NCBI RefSeq assembly: GCF_900143215.1
Contig: NZ_FRDM01000002.1
Span: 248,001 to 312,000 of the forward strand
From: Geodermatophilus obscurus
GTDB lineage: Bacteria > Actinomycetota > Actinomycetes > Mycobacteriales > Geodermatophilaceae
Length of the DNA: 64,000 bases
Reading direction: 5' to 3'
Of this stretch, positions 50,272-59,728 are shown in pieces. The position numbers and the translations under genes were made by a program. Under the pieces are notes generated by a model, which was not told where the DNA came from, did not search any database, and worked only from the letters and a program-made list of their open reading frames with translations. Each line of letters opens with the position of its first letter. The first letter of the stretch is position 1.

Positions 50272-51006
50272 ATGGCGATCAGCGAGGTGGACCTGCGGCG
50301 GCGGTGGGCGGAGGGCCGGCCGTGCCACGGCCTGTGGAGCCAGCTGCCCGGCGCGGTGACCGGCGAGGTGCTGGCCCGGACCGGAGCGGACTTCGTCGTC
50401 GTGGACCTGCAGCACGGCGCCGCGGCCGAGGCCGAGCTGCCGGGCGTCGCGGCGGCGATCACCGCGGCGGGCTCGGTGCCGCTCGTCCGGACCCGCAGCC
50501 CGGCCTTCGCCGACGTGGGGCGCCCGCTCGACCTGGGCGCCCGCGGCGTGATCGTGCCCAACGTGCGCGACGCCGACCACGCCCGGGAGGTCGTCGCCGC
50601 CTGCCGGTACGCCCCGGCCGGTGGGCGGTCGATCGGACGGCTCGCCGGCGGAGCCGACCAGCCCCTGGTGATCGTGATGGTGGAGGCCGCGACCGCACTC
50701 GACGACCTCGACGCCGTCCTCGCCGTCGAGGGACTGGACGGCGTGTACGTCGGGCCGGGCGACCTGTCCCTGTCGTTGCAGCTGACCGGGGACGAACGCC
50801 GGGAGGAGCTGCACGCCGTGCTGTCCTCGATCGTCGCCCGGGCCGGTGCCGCGGGCGTGCCCGTCGGGGTGCACGCCCGCAGCGGCGAGGAGGCCGCCGG
50901 CCACGCCGCCGGGGGCGCGACCATCGTCACGGTCGCCGTCGACGCCGCCGTCCTCGGCGAGGCCGCAACGCACCACCTCGGCGTCGCCCGCGGCCGGCCG
51001 GGCTGA
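50272..51006 (+). CDS. HpcH/HpaI family aldolase
   Basis: A 244-residue class II pyruvate-type aldolase: GLWSQLPGAVTGEVLARTGADFVVVDLQHG (substrate and metal loop), VMVEAATALDDLDAVLAVEGLDGVYVGPGDLS (Glu and Asp metal ligands). It splits a hydroxy-keto acid to pyruvate or a related unit. ATG 50272 follows GGAGGGG. It lies 98 nt before serA. The specific substrate is unknown. Confidence 0.88.
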   Translation: MAISEVDLRRRWAEGRPCHGLWSQLPGAVTGEVLARTGADFVVVDLQHGAAAEAELPGVAAAITAAGSVPLVRTRSPAFADVGRPLDLGARGVIVPNVRDADHAREVVAACRYAPAGGRSIGRLAGGADQPLVIVMVEAATALDDLDAVLAVEGLDGVYVGPGDLSLSLQLTGDERREELHAVLSSIVARAGAAGVPVGVHARSGEEAAGHAAGGATIVTVAVDAAVLGEAATHHLGVARGRPG

Positions 51007-51104
51007 CCGTCGGCCACCCCGGTCGCCGGCGCATCCCTCCCGCGCCGGGATACTGCACCCGACGCGGTCCACCGGCGGTCCCGCGGTGGAGGAGGTCCGG
51101 AGAC

Positions 51105-52313
51105 GTGCCCAGAGCCCTGCTGCTGGAGAACATCGACCCGGTGGCGGCCGACCTGCTCGGCTCGGCCGGCTACGCGGTCGAGTCGCTGCGGGGAGCGCTG
51201 GACGAGGCAGACCTGGCCGCCGCGCTCGACGGCGTCGATCTGCTGGGCATCCGGTCGAAGACGCAGGTCACCGCGGAGGTCCTGCGCCGCCGCCCCGGCC
51301 TCGCGGCGGTGGGGGCCTTCTGCATCGGCACCAACCAGATCGACCTCGCCGCGGCCGCCGGGGCGGGGGTGGCGGTGTTCAACGCGCCGTACTCCAACAC
51401 CCGCAGCGTGGTGGAGATGGCGATCGCGGAGATCATCATCCTGGCCCGGCGGCTGGTCGACCGGGACCGCGCGCTGCACGCCGGCACCTGGGACAAGTCC
51501 GCCGCCGGCAGCCACGAGATCCGGGGGCGGACCCTGGGCATCGTCGGCTACGGCAACATCGGCAGCCAGCTCTCGGTGCTCGCCGAGGCGCTCGGCATGC
51601 GGGTGCTGTTCCACGACCTGGAGGACAAGCTCGCACTCGGCAACGCGCAGGCCTGCGGCAGCCTCGAGGAGCTGCTCGAGCGGTCGGAGACCGTGACGCT
51701 GCACGTCGACGGGCGGGCCGGCAACGCGGGGCTGTTCGGCGCCGAGCAGTTCTCCCGCATGCCCCGGCGCAGCCTGTTCCTCAACCTCTCCCGCGGGTTC
51801 GTCGTCGACCACGAGGCACTGCGCGACCACGTCCTCAGCGGCCACATCGCCGGAGCCGCGGTCGACGTGTTCCCGCAGGAGCCGCGGGAGCAGGGCGACC
51901 CGTTCAGCTCCGTGCTGCGCGGACTGCCCAACGTCATCCTCACGCCGCACGTCGGCGGGTCGACCCAGGAGGCCCAGCACGACATCGGGCGGTTCGTCGC
52001 CGGCAAGCTCGTCGACTACACCGGCTCCGGGACGACGACGCTGAGCGTCAACCTGCCCACCGCGGTCCTGCACGGGTCGTCGGCGGCCCGCTTCGCGCTG
52101 CTGCACCGCAACGTGCCCGGCGTCCTCGCCCGCGCCGACGCGCTGGTCGGCGAGCACGGCCTCAACGTGGACGGTCAGGTGCTGGCCACCCGCGGGGAGC
52201 TGGGGTACGCGGTCACCGACGTCGGCGCCGCGCTGCCCCCCGAGCTGCTGGCCGCGCTCGCGGCGCTCCCGGAGACCGTCCGCCTGACGACCTTCGGGCA
52301 CCGCGCCGGCTGA
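51105..52313 (+). CDS. serA: D-3-phosphoglycerate dehydrogenase
   Basis: A 402-residue D-2-hydroxyacid dehydrogenase of the short E. coli SerA type. It has the NAD motif GIVGYGNIGSQ, catalytic Arg/Glu/His (NLSRGFVVDHEAL, VDVFPQEP, TPHVGGSTQEAQ) and a C-terminal ACT domain (about 325-400, HRNVPGVLARADALVGEHGLNV) for serine feedback. It starts serine biosynthesis. GTG 51105 follows GGAGGAGG; GGATACT about 60 nt upstream may be its -10. Confidence 0.92.
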   Translation: MPRALLLENIDPVAADLLGSAGYAVESLRGALDEADLAAALDGVDLLGIRSKTQVTAEVLRRRPGLAAVGAFCIGTNQIDLAAAAGAGVAVFNAPYSNTRSVVEMAIAEIIILARRLVDRDRALHAGTWDKSAAGSHEIRGRTLGIVGYGNIGSQLSVLAEALGMRVLFHDLEDKLALGNAQACGSLEELLERSETVTLHVDGRAGNAGLFGAEQFSRMPRRSLFLNLSRGFVVDHEALRDHVLSGHIAGAAVDVFPQEPREQGDPFSSVLRGLPNVILTPHVGGSTQEAQHDIGRFVAGKLVDYTGSGTTTLSVNLPTAVLHGSSAARFALLHRNVPGVLARADALVGEHGLNVDGQVLATRGELGYAVTDVGAALPPELLAALAALPETVRLTTFGHRAG

Positions 52314-52378
52314 CGCACGGCCAGGGGTCCGCCCCGCACCCGCGCACGCGGTCCCGGGTCCGCCGAGGCGCCCGCCGG

Positions 52379-52738
52379 TCAGCCCGGGAGGGTGTCCGCG
52401 GACTCCGCGAACTCCCGGTAGGCCGCGAACGCGCGTGGGCCGTACACGGTGCCCGGTCCGCCGTTCATGGCGATGGTGACGCCGAGCGCTTCGGCGACCT
52501 CCTCCTCGGTCGCGCCGGTGCGGACGGCGCCACGGGCGTGCGACGCGATGCACCCGTCGCACTCCTTGCTGACCGCGATGGCGAGCGCGATCAGCTCCTT
52601 GGTCTTCGCGTCCAGGGCGCCCGCGGCGTAGGCGGCGGCGTGCATCTGGCGGTAGCCGTCGTAGACCTCGGGGATGGCGCGACGCAGCGCGCGCGACGGT
52701 TCGCGCAGCTCGTCCTGGACGGCGTGGCCGTGGCTCAT
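52379..52738 (-). CDS. AhpD-like carboxymuconolactone decarboxylase family protein
   Basis: A 119-residue all-helical protein with the AhpD-type redox motif CDGCIASH (Cys-x-x-Cys plus His), suggesting thiol-peroxidase activity. LIALAIAVSKECDGC and the final TIAMNGGPGTVYGPRAFAAYREF are family-typical. ATG 52738. A decayed C-terminal copy lies at 40625. Confidence 0.88.
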   Translation of the reverse strand: MSHGHAVQDELREPSRALRRAIPEVYDGYRQMHAAAYAAGALDAKTKELIALAIAVSKECDGCIASHARGAVRTGATEEEVAEALGVTIAMNGGPGTVYGPRAFAAYREFAESADTLPG

Positions 52739-52788
52739 GACGCGATCGTGCCAGCCGCCGTCCCGCCGGGCTCGGTGCTCCGGGTGCC

Positions 52789-52962
52789 TCAGGCGTCGCG
52801 GTCGGCCTCGGCGGCGAGGACGGCCTCGTCCCGGCTGGCGAACGGCCCGCCGGTGCGGCCGTCGGCCCGGCACGTCCAGCGGTAGCCCTCGGGGGTCTGC
52901 TCGACGAGGTAGCCCTCCGGGTCGGACGGCCCGTGGCCCGGGCGTTCCCATGCGTCGGTCAT
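52789..52962 (-). CDS. Small hypothetical protein, 57 aa
   Basis: Its ATG overlaps the stop of the glycerophosphodiesterase gene (52959-52962), and its frame is compact: GYLVEQTPEGYRWTCRADGR and a helical end with FASRDEAVLAAEADRDA. I do not recognise a family. Translation coupling to the upstream gene supports it as real. Confidence 0.6.
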   Translation of the reverse strand: MTDAWERPGHGPSDPEGYLVEQTPEGYRWTCRADGRTGGPFASRDEAVLAAEADRDA

Positions 52963-54248
52963 GTGAGCACCACGTCCTTGAAGCGCACCCCGGCGAACGC
53001 GCCGCCGAGGTGGACGACGGGCACGGGGCGGGAGCCGGCGTCCGTCACGGTCACGGTCTCGTCGACGTCGCCGGCTCGGGTGAAGCGGAGGCCGGACCCG
53101 GTGACGGTGATCCGCAGCGGCACGTAGGCACCCATCGTCAGCGCCGTCGCCCCCGCCGAGGACGCCAGCGGAGTGGCGATCCCTTCGACGACCCGGTGGA
53201 TGTGCAGGCTGCCGTCCCCGCGCAGGAGGAAGAGGTAGCCGTCGACGCCGGCCGACGCACCGGACGACGGCCGGTACGGGTGGTCGTCGGTGCTCAGCAG
53301 GACCCATCCGCAGCTCGCGCGGCTGTCGGCGCAGGTCTCGTCCACGCGGAGGGCCAGGCGCAGGGTGAACGCGACCGGATCCGGCGGTGCCAGGAAACCC
53401 ATGAGCGTGGAGGTGGCGGTGCCGGAGACGTCGAAGCCCCAGGAACCGTCGTCCGCGTGGAACCGGCCGCGGCCGGTGTCCGCCAGCATCCCGGGCAGCC
53501 AGACCTGGCGGGCGAACAGGTCCGAGGTGCGCCGCGCCGCGTCCCCCGCGATGTAGACGGGATCGTCGGAGAAGAGCGCGTCCACGCCGTCGGCGACGAG
53601 GACGTCCCGCAGGTGCCGGCGGTTCACCGTGTGGCAGGCCACCTCGATCCCCACGGCATGCGCTCGTGCGCACACCGTCGGGGTCACGGAGCCCACCTCC
53701 GGACCGATCCAGCCGATGCCCTCGGCGGCGGCCCGCTCGACGTCGGTGCTCCCGAGCCAGATGACGCCCCACCCCCGCGAGCGCGCCAGCCGGCAGTCGG
53801 CGAGCGCGTAGGACTGGAGCAGGACGGACGCCGGGCTGATCCCGCGTCGATCGAGCGCGTCGATCATCGGCTCCATCGCGTCGCTGCTCTTGGCCTCGGC
53901 GCACAGCAGGACGCGGTTGCCGAACTCGGTGAGCACCTCCTCGAACAGCGGCGGGCGCAGCCCGTCGGGCCAGCCTCCGCCGAGGGTGACCGAGGCGTCG
54001 ATGTCGAGCTGTTTCCAGGACACCGACGTGTGATCGGCGACGTTGCCGCTGGAGGTGGTCATGCGGTCCACGGTGCCGTCGTGCATGACGCCGAGGCCGC
54101 CGTCGGCGAGCGTGGAGACGTCCTGCTCGAGAACCGGCAGGCCCTGACCCACCGCCACCCGGTAGCCCTCCATCGTGTGCTCGGGCACCTGCATGGCCCC
54201 GCCGCGGTGGGCGATGACGAACGGCCGGCTCAGGTCGGCGAAGTCCAC
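52959..54248 (-). CDS. Glycerophosphodiester phosphodiesterase with C-terminal jelly-roll domain
   Basis: A 429-residue protein. The GDPD barrel (about 8-255) has FVIAHRGGAM, PEHTMEGYRVAV, EQDVSTLADG and MHDGTVDRMT, the metal and catalytic residues, and later CAEAKS. The C-terminal 170 residues form a beta-rich domain like those that bind sugars. No signal peptide is visible. It hydrolyses deacylated phospholipids to an alcohol and glycerol-3-phosphate. GTG 54248 is the chosen start, with AGGA upstream. Confidence 0.85.
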   Translation of the reverse strand: MDFADLSRPFVIAHRGGAMQVPEHTMEGYRVAVGQGLPVLEQDVSTLADGGLGVMHDGTVDRMTTSSGNVADHTSVSWKQLDIDASVTLGGGWPDGLRPPLFEEVLTEFGNRVLLCAEAKSSDAMEPMIDALDRRGISPASVLLQSYALADCRLARSRGWGVIWLGSTDVERAAAEGIGWIGPEVGSVTPTVCARAHAVGIEVACHTVNRRHLRDVLVADGVDALFSDDPVYIAGDAARRTSDLFARQVWLPGMLADTGRGRFHADDGSWGFDVSGTATSTLMGFLAPPDPVAFTLRLALRVDETCADSRASCGWVLLSTDDHPYRPSSGASAGVDGYLFLLRGDGSLHIHRVVEGIATPLASSAGATALTMGAYVPLRITVTGSGLRFTRAGDVDETVTVTDAGSRPVPVVHLGGAFAGVRFKDVVLT

Positions 54249-54318
54249 GGGGTGATCCTGGGGCCCCGACGTCGCGACCGGGGCCCGAGCGGCCGCCCCG
54301 GTCCGGACTCGTCCGGAG

Positions 54319-54720
54319 TCAGCCGCGCGGCAGGTCCCCCGGCGCCCGGGCGTCGTACTGCGCGGCGGAGTCGACCGGCTCGCCGTCGAGCAGCAGCGCG
54401 GGGCTGCCCTGCGGGTCCTGCTCCTGGAACGCCCGATCGGCCTCGACCGCCCAGGCCTCGTACCGCCCTCCCCGGCGCCCGTCACGTGGGCCGGGTCGTC
54501 GAGGTCCACGCGCCGCCCCGGACCGAGCAGGTCCTCGGCGGCGAAGCCGCCGCTGTGCTCGGGGGTCGGGCAGCGAACAGCTCGCGGCGCAGGTGATCGG
54601 ACCGGCCGGCTTCCGCGGCCAGGACCAGCGCAACGCCGGCGCGCACCGACTCCGGGCCCGGGAAGCACCGCATCCGGTCCTCGGTCGCGACCGCGCCGGC
54701 GACGGGCCTCCGCCCTCGTC
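54319..54720 (-). pseudogene. Decayed DsbA-family (FrnE-like) oxidoreductase
   Basis: Pieces of one protein lie in different frames: ALVLAAEAGRSDHLRRELFAA (about 54600-54655), EHSGGFAAEDLL (about 54530-54570) and YEAWAVEADRAFQEQDPQGSPALLLDGEPV to the stop at 54319. Order and content match a DsbA-family protein that has lost its N-terminal CxxC part and acquired frameshifts. The rest of 54249-54751 shows no gene. Confidence 0.6.
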
Positions 54721-54751
54721 AGGACTCCGGGTCCTGCGACGTGGAGGGTCG

Positions 54752-55606
54752 TCATTTGGTACCGACGCCGATGTTCAGGGACGCGGTCAGCACGGCGGGG
54801 CTCTCGGTGCCTGGACGTCCAGGCAGCATGCCGTCGAGGACCCGTCGCATGGTGGCCTGCTGATCGGCCGTGAGGTCGCCGACGATCGCCCCGGCGATCG
54901 GGTTGCTGCTCAGCATCCACTCCCACAACCCTCGTCCCGAACGGATCTCGATCCGCTCCTGATGGGTGGTGTCCACCGTGACGGCTCTCAGACCGGCGTC
55001 GGTCATGCGCCGGCGCAGGACGTCCGGATCCGCCACCTGGAACTCCAGCGGCGGGGGATCGTCCGGCAGCCCCGTGAAGTCGGGCGCCACAGCACGCAGC
55101 GCCGCGATGAAGAACTGCAGGGCCTCGAACTCGGCCGGTGGGCCGTACGCGATCACCAGGACCCGTCCTCTCGGTCGGGTCACCCGGACCATCTCGCGCA
55201 GCGCCACCGGCTGGTCCGGGACGAGCATGACGCCGAACTGCGATCCCGTGACGTCGAAGGTGTCGTCCTCGATGTCGAGAGCGTGGGCGTCCATCACGCG
55301 CGCCTCGGCGTCGCGGAGCCCTTCCTCCCGGACGCGTGCCGTGAACCGCTCGATCATCGCCGGGGACCAGTCGGTGGCCAGGACCCTGGCGCCGAGGCGG
55401 GCGGCGGGCAGGCTCAGGCCGCCCGGTCCGGCCGCGACGTCCAGGAACCGGTCACCCGCCTCCAGGCCCGCGAGGACGAGACCCGCGTGCGCGACCGGGG
55501 CCTCGCCCGGCGCGACGAACTGGTCGTATCCCGCCGCGATCGCGTCCCAGGCCTCCGGTGGGTCCACCTCGTGGTGAGTCGCTCTCGTCCCTGTGTCCGT
55601 TCCCAT
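54752..55606 (-). CDS. Class I SAM-dependent methyltransferase
   Basis: A 284-residue methyltransferase of the UbiE/Methyltransf_11 type: FLDVAAGPGGLSLPAARLGARVLATDWSPAM (motif I and the acidic ribose binder), DTFDVTGSQFGVMLVPDQPVALREMVRVTRPRGRVLV. The substrate is unknown. ATG 55606 with GGAGG upstream (GGACCGGACC... region). It follows the divergent-type TPR regulator at 55706 on the same strand and may be controlled by it. Confidence 0.88.
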   Translation of the reverse strand: MGTDTGTRATHHEVDPPEAWDAIAAGYDQFVAPGEAPVAHAGLVLAGLEAGDRFLDVAAGPGGLSLPAARLGARVLATDWSPAMIERFTARVREEGLRDAEARVMDAHALDIEDDTFDVTGSQFGVMLVPDQPVALREMVRVTRPRGRVLVIAYGPPAEFEALQFFIAALRAVAPDFTGLPDDPPPLEFQVADPDVLRRRMTDAGLRAVTVDTTHQERIEIRSGRGLWEWMLSSNPIAGAIVGDLTADQQATMRRVLDGMLPGRPGTESPAVLTASLNIGVGTK

Positions 55607-55705
55607 GGTCCGGTCCTCCCTGTCGGGCCGGCCGGCGCCGTGGTGACGTGGGTGCCGGCTGGGAACGACGGTAGGAAGCCGGGCACGGCCGCCGCATCGG
55701 ACGGA

Positions 55706-57385
55706 TCATGGAGATCGCGGGGAACGCCGGGTCGGTGGTTCTGCGGAGGGCACCTGGACGAGGTCGTGCGTGTAGGCGTAGGCCGTGGCCGCCGACCGGG
55801 ACGCCAGCCCCAGCTTCGTGAAGACGTTGCTCACGTGGGTGGCGACGGTCTTCTCGCTGATCGAGAGCTCGGAGGCGATCGCCCGGTTGGTACGGCCCGT
55901 CGCCACCAGCGTCAGCACCTCCACCTCACGGGGGGTGAGCCCACCCTCGCCCCGGTGCGACGTGCCCGGCGACAGCGCCTCGACCGAGGTCAGGTCCGGC
56001 TCCGCGGCGAGCTCCCGGAAGACCGAACGTGCCGCGTTCCACTCCATGCGTGCGCCGTCCGCGTCTCCCAGCGTCCGGCAGGCCAGCCCGATCAGCACTC
56101 GCGTCCGCGCCGCCTCGTACGGCGCCTCCAGCTCGCACCAGTCCGCGAGCGCGCGACGCAGCGTGGTGAGGGCGGCGCCCGTGTCTCCCTCCGCCAGGAG
56201 CACCGCGCCGGTGGCGTGCAGCGCCGTTGCGCGCAGCAAGGGCGTGCTCCACCCACACGCGAGCGTCGACAGCTCGTCGACCGCGGCGCGGGCGGCGGCG
56301 ATGTCGCCACAGGCGAGCAGGGCCTCGACGTAGGGGCCCAGCAGCGTGGACCGCGTTCCCCACTGTCCGCCCTCGTCCAGGACGCGGCGCATGGCGGCGA
56401 CGGCCTCGTCGACACGGCCCTGCCGCAGGCGGAGCTGCGCCAGGCCGGGCTCCGGCCGGCGTCCCCATCGATGGGCGCGCCGGTACGCATCCTCCGCCGC
56501 CGGGAACTCCCCCCGGAGCCGGTGGAGCTCGGCCCGCACGTAGTACGCGGCACCCAGGACCGGCTGACCGCCGGGCCGGGCGAGGCGGTCGCACGCGCGC
56601 CGCACCTCGACCCCGGCGTCCGACCACGCCCCCCGGAGCAGCATGAGCTCGGCACGGTGCACCAGGCACTGACCGCGGTAGAGCACCAGCTGCGGCTGGC
56701 GCTCGCACCAGCGGCTCAGCGCCGCGGTCCACTCCTGGGCCCGGCGCACGTCGCAGACCTCCTGGCACCCCTCGATCACCGTGCAGTACAGGTCGCCGAC
56801 CACGGTGGGTGACACCTCCTGCGCCGTGACCGCGACCATGGCGTCGTCCATCAACGCCATCCCCTCTGCGACGTCCCCGAGGTGGACCAGGCAGCGGCCC
56901 CGCCCGGCCCGGGCCAGTGCTCCCAGCTGGGGGTCGTGGAAGCGGTCGCCGACCGCGGCAGCCCGGGCGAATCCCGTACTGCCACCCACCGGGTCGCCCT
57001 CGAACGTCCGGCGCAGGGCGGCGGCGTAGCAGAGGTAGCCCTGCTCGACACAGTCCGGTCCGGTCTCGTCGAGCAGCCGCTGCGCCCGGTGGATCCACCC
57101 GCCGGCGCGGGCCAGCTGGCCCCTGTTCACCAGGACGAAGGCCACCCAGAACGCGCAACGGGCGGCGCGGGCGACGTCGCCGAGCCGCATCCACACGTGG
57201 TGGGCACGCCCCCAGACGTCGACGCTCTCCTCGTCCCTGCCGATCAGGAACGCAGCGACCGCCAGCCGCTCCAGGTCGTCGAGCTCGAGCTGTGTGTCGC
57301 GATCCGCGGCAGACAGCCGCGACCACGCGTCTGCCCAGGCTCGCCGTTCGAAGGACTCACGGCCCCGGTCGACCGCACCAGCCAT
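55706..57385 (-). CDS. TPR-LuxR transcriptional regulator
   Basis: A 559-residue regulator with no ATPase domain. Residues 20-460 are TPR-like helical repeats (LVHLGDVAEGMALMD, LRLRQGRVDEAVAAMRR); the C-terminus (about 485-545) is a LuxR helix-turn-helix (LTPREVEVLTLVATGRTNRAI, then SEKTVATHVSNVFTKLGLASR). ATG 57385 or GTG 57391. It lies next to a longer paralogue at 57518 and upstream of a methyltransferase. Confidence 0.85.
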   Translation of the reverse strand: MAGAVDRGRESFERRAWADAWSRLSAADRDTQLELDDLERLAVAAFLIGRDEESVDVWGRAHHVWMRLGDVARAARCAFWVAFVLVNRGQLARAGGWIHRAQRLLDETGPDCVEQGYLCYAAALRRTFEGDPVGGSTGFARAAAVGDRFHDPQLGALARAGRGRCLVHLGDVAEGMALMDDAMVAVTAQEVSPTVVGDLYCTVIEGCQEVCDVRRAQEWTAALSRWCERQPQLVLYRGQCLVHRAELMLLRGAWSDAGVEVRRACDRLARPGGQPVLGAAYYVRAELHRLRGEFPAAEDAYRRAHRWGRRPEPGLAQLRLRQGRVDEAVAAMRRVLDEGGQWGTRSTLLGPYVEALLACGDIAAARAAVDELSTLACGWSTPLLRATALHATGAVLLAEGDTGAALTTLRRALADWCELEAPYEAARTRVLIGLACRTLGDADGARMEWNAARSVFRELAAEPDLTSVEALSPGTSHRGEGGLTPREVEVLTLVATGRTNRAIASELSISEKTVATHVSNVFTKLGLASRSAATAYAYTHDLVQVPSAEPPTRRSPRSP

Positions 57386-57517
57386 GGGCACAGTGTCGAC
57401 CCGTCCCGGTGTCTCCGGTTCCCTCGCCGGTGCGGGTCCCGAGGCGAGGGGACTGGTGCCGGGGAGACGCGGCACCGGTCGGATCGCGCTCGAGGGGCGA
57501 CGCGGCTCCCGGCCGGA

Positions 57518-59587
57518 TCAGGAGGTCCAGCCCCCGGGCGCCCGGGGGTCGGGGAAGTAGCCGCAGTAGGTGCCCGTGCGGACGGTCCGGCTGAGGTGCT
57601 CGCCGAGCCGGGGGTGCTTCTCCCCGAGCCGGGCGATCGACTGGCGGAGGGCCCGGGTCACGCCGGCCCGGGCGCGCTCGGACGCCGACGCGGCCCGTCG
57701 ACCACGACCACTCAAGCCGAACGCGCGGGCGAGCTCTCGCACGAGGAAGTCGCGTTCGGTCTCGGCCTGGGCGGCCCGGTCGGCGTCCCCGACGGCGCGT
57801 GCCGCGTCGATGTCCTCGTCGATCTCGGCCAGCCGTCGCCGGTAGGCGTCCTTGGCCCGCGCGTCGAGCAGCTCGCCGGCGTCGCCGAGCACCGAGCGCG
57901 GCAGATCCGCCGTCCGGCTGCTGCCGGGTCGCCCCGCGCGGCTGGTCTCCGCGGCCACCAGGTCCAGCACGTGGTACTCCCGGCCCGGGTCCACCAGGAG
58001 CCGGGCCAGGTGACGCATGCCCGTGAGGTCTCGCACGAGAACGGTGGAGCCGTCGAACACCACGGTCCAGTAGTCACCCTCGTGACGGAGGACGTTGGCG
58101 CCGACGGCCGGCTGCTCGTCGCCTGCCGCGTGGCCCTCCGGGCCGGCCTGCGGCGCTCCCCGCGGCGAGGCTCGGACGGCGGCGAACGCTGCCCGCGCCG
58201 CGCGGCGCTCGAGGGCGGCCCGGTGCCCGTCGCCGCTCGCGGCGTGCGCGTCGGCCAGGGCCATGCGGGCCTCGGCCGTCTCGTACGGCGCGCCGACCTC
58301 GCTCCAGAGCCGCACCGCCTCGGTCGAGGACCGCTCCGCGCCGGCGGCATCCCCGTCCGCGAGCAGAACCCGTGCCCGGGCGAGGGTGGCACCCGCGAGC
58401 AGCGCCTTGCTGCCGAAGCGGGCCGCGATGACCTCGAGGACGGCGGCGGCGGATCGCGCCCGGTCGACGTCGCCGACGGCGAGCTCGATCTCGACCTGCG
58501 CCTCGAGCAGCGGGACACGCTGCAGGTCGTTGTCCGGTGGCCGCTCCTTCCACGGCAGCCGCGCAGGGTGGGCCAGGGCGTCCCGGATGGAGGCAGCCGC
58601 CGTGACCGCATCGCCCTGGGCGAGACGGACCAGCGCGAGGCCGGGTTGGGGATCCCACCCGGCGCGGTGAGCGGCGAGCAGAGCCTCCTCCGCTCCTCCG
58701 ACGTCCCCCTTGTGCAGGCGGATCCGGCCGAGTTCGGTCAACGGCCACCCGAGCTCGCGTCGCAGGTACGGGCGGAGTTCCTGGCAGGCTCCGAGCGCTT
58801 CGGCCTCCGCCTCCCCGCACGCTCCACGCAACCGGAGGATCTCGGCCCGGTGCACACGGCAGCGCCCGTGCAGGCTCCCGATGGCGCCGGTCCGGGTCCA
58901 TCGCTCCATCGCCTCGGTCCACTCCTCGGCCAGGTCGTACTGCGCGAGGCCCTGGAGTGCGCAGACCAGCTCGCAGTAGACGACCCCCGTCGACAGCGGA
59001 TCGAGTTCCCCCGAGACGGTCGCCACCCCGGCCCGGTTCAGCAGGTCCAGGCCCTGGTCGACGTCGCCGTCCAGGATGAGCAGCCGGGCCTGCGCCACGC
59101 GTCCGATCGCACACGCCGCGGGGTCGCAGCCGGCCCCGACCTCGATGGCCTGCAGGGCCCATCGCCGGGCCCCTGTCAGGTCGCCGGTCAGCATCCGCTC
59201 GTAGGCGTGGACGACGCCCTGCCACGCGTGCGCCGGAGAGTGGCTGCGGCCCTCGAGCAGCTCATCGGCACGGGCCAGCCACCCGCGCACCGGCGCCATG
59301 AGGGCGGTGTCGAAGAGGAGGTGCATCGCGACGCGGACGGCGGCCCCTGACGCGGCGTCGAGGTCCCGGGTCTGCATGCACGCGGCATGAGCGCGTTCCC
59401 ACGCCTCGATGGTCACGTCCAGGTGGCCCGCCGCGTAGGCGACCTCGCCCAGCAGCGGGAGGTCGGCGGCGGCCAGCGTGCCCTCCGCGTCCGCTCGCAC
59501 CAGGAGGCCGAACGCCTCCGGCCAGTCGCCCCCCGCCACGGCGGACCGTGCGCGCCCGACCGGACCGGGACCAGCGACATCGCTCAT
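57518..59587 (-). CDS. TPR regulator-like protein without a LuxR HTH
   Basis: A 689-residue paralogue of the protein at 55706 over its TPR part (about 1-480). In place of the LuxR domain it has about 190 residues: VVFDGSTVLVRDLTGMRHLARLL, resembling a winged-helix effector domain, then a charged helix (KDAYRRRLAEIDEDIDAARA) and VTRALRQSIARLGEKHPRLGEHL. That tail is found at the end of actinobacterial AAA/cyclase-type signalling proteins. ATG 59587. A GGTAACC-N5-GGTTACC dyad lies 50-68 bp upstream. Confidence 0.75.
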   Translation of the reverse strand: MSDVAGPGPVGRARSAVAGGDWPEAFGLLVRADAEGTLAAADLPLLGEVAYAAGHLDVTIEAWERAHAACMQTRDLDAASGAAVRVAMHLLFDTALMAPVRGWLARADELLEGRSHSPAHAWQGVVHAYERMLTGDLTGARRWALQAIEVGAGCDPAACAIGRVAQARLLILDGDVDQGLDLLNRAGVATVSGELDPLSTGVVYCELVCALQGLAQYDLAEEWTEAMERWTRTGAIGSLHGRCRVHRAEILRLRGACGEAEAEALGACQELRPYLRRELGWPLTELGRIRLHKGDVGGAEEALLAAHRAGWDPQPGLALVRLAQGDAVTAAASIRDALAHPARLPWKERPPDNDLQRVPLLEAQVEIELAVGDVDRARSAAAVLEVIAARFGSKALLAGATLARARVLLADGDAAGAERSSTEAVRLWSEVGAPYETAEARMALADAHAASGDGHRAALERRAARAAFAAVRASPRGAPQAGPEGHAAGDEQPAVGANVLRHEGDYWTVVFDGSTVLVRDLTGMRHLARLLVDPGREYHVLDLVAAETSRAGRPGSSRTADLPRSVLGDAGELLDARAKDAYRRRLAEIDEDIDAARAVGDADRAAQAETERDFLVRELARAFGLSGRGRRAASASERARAGVTRALRQSIARLGEKHPRLGEHLSRTVRTGTYCGYFPDPRAPGGWTS

Positions 59588-59636
59588 CGCACCCCTCCCC
59601 AGCTCTGCCGGGAGCTCAGGTCGCCCGGCGCCGGGA

Positions 59637-59655
59637 GGTAACCGCGCGGGTTACC
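59637..59655. promoter_or_regulatory. Operator GGTAACC-N5-GGTTACC
   Basis: A perfect 7-bp inverted repeat (spacer GCGCG) with a further GTAAC half-site at about 59660. It lies in the 141-bp divergent promoter between the TPR regulator (59587) and the hydrolase (59729), so it probably controls both. Confidence 0.6.
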
Positions 59656-59728
59656 GCCGTAACAGTGTCGCTCACGCACCTCGGGTGGGCCACGAATCCG
59701 GCCCGGAGGACAGACCCGAGGAGGAGTC

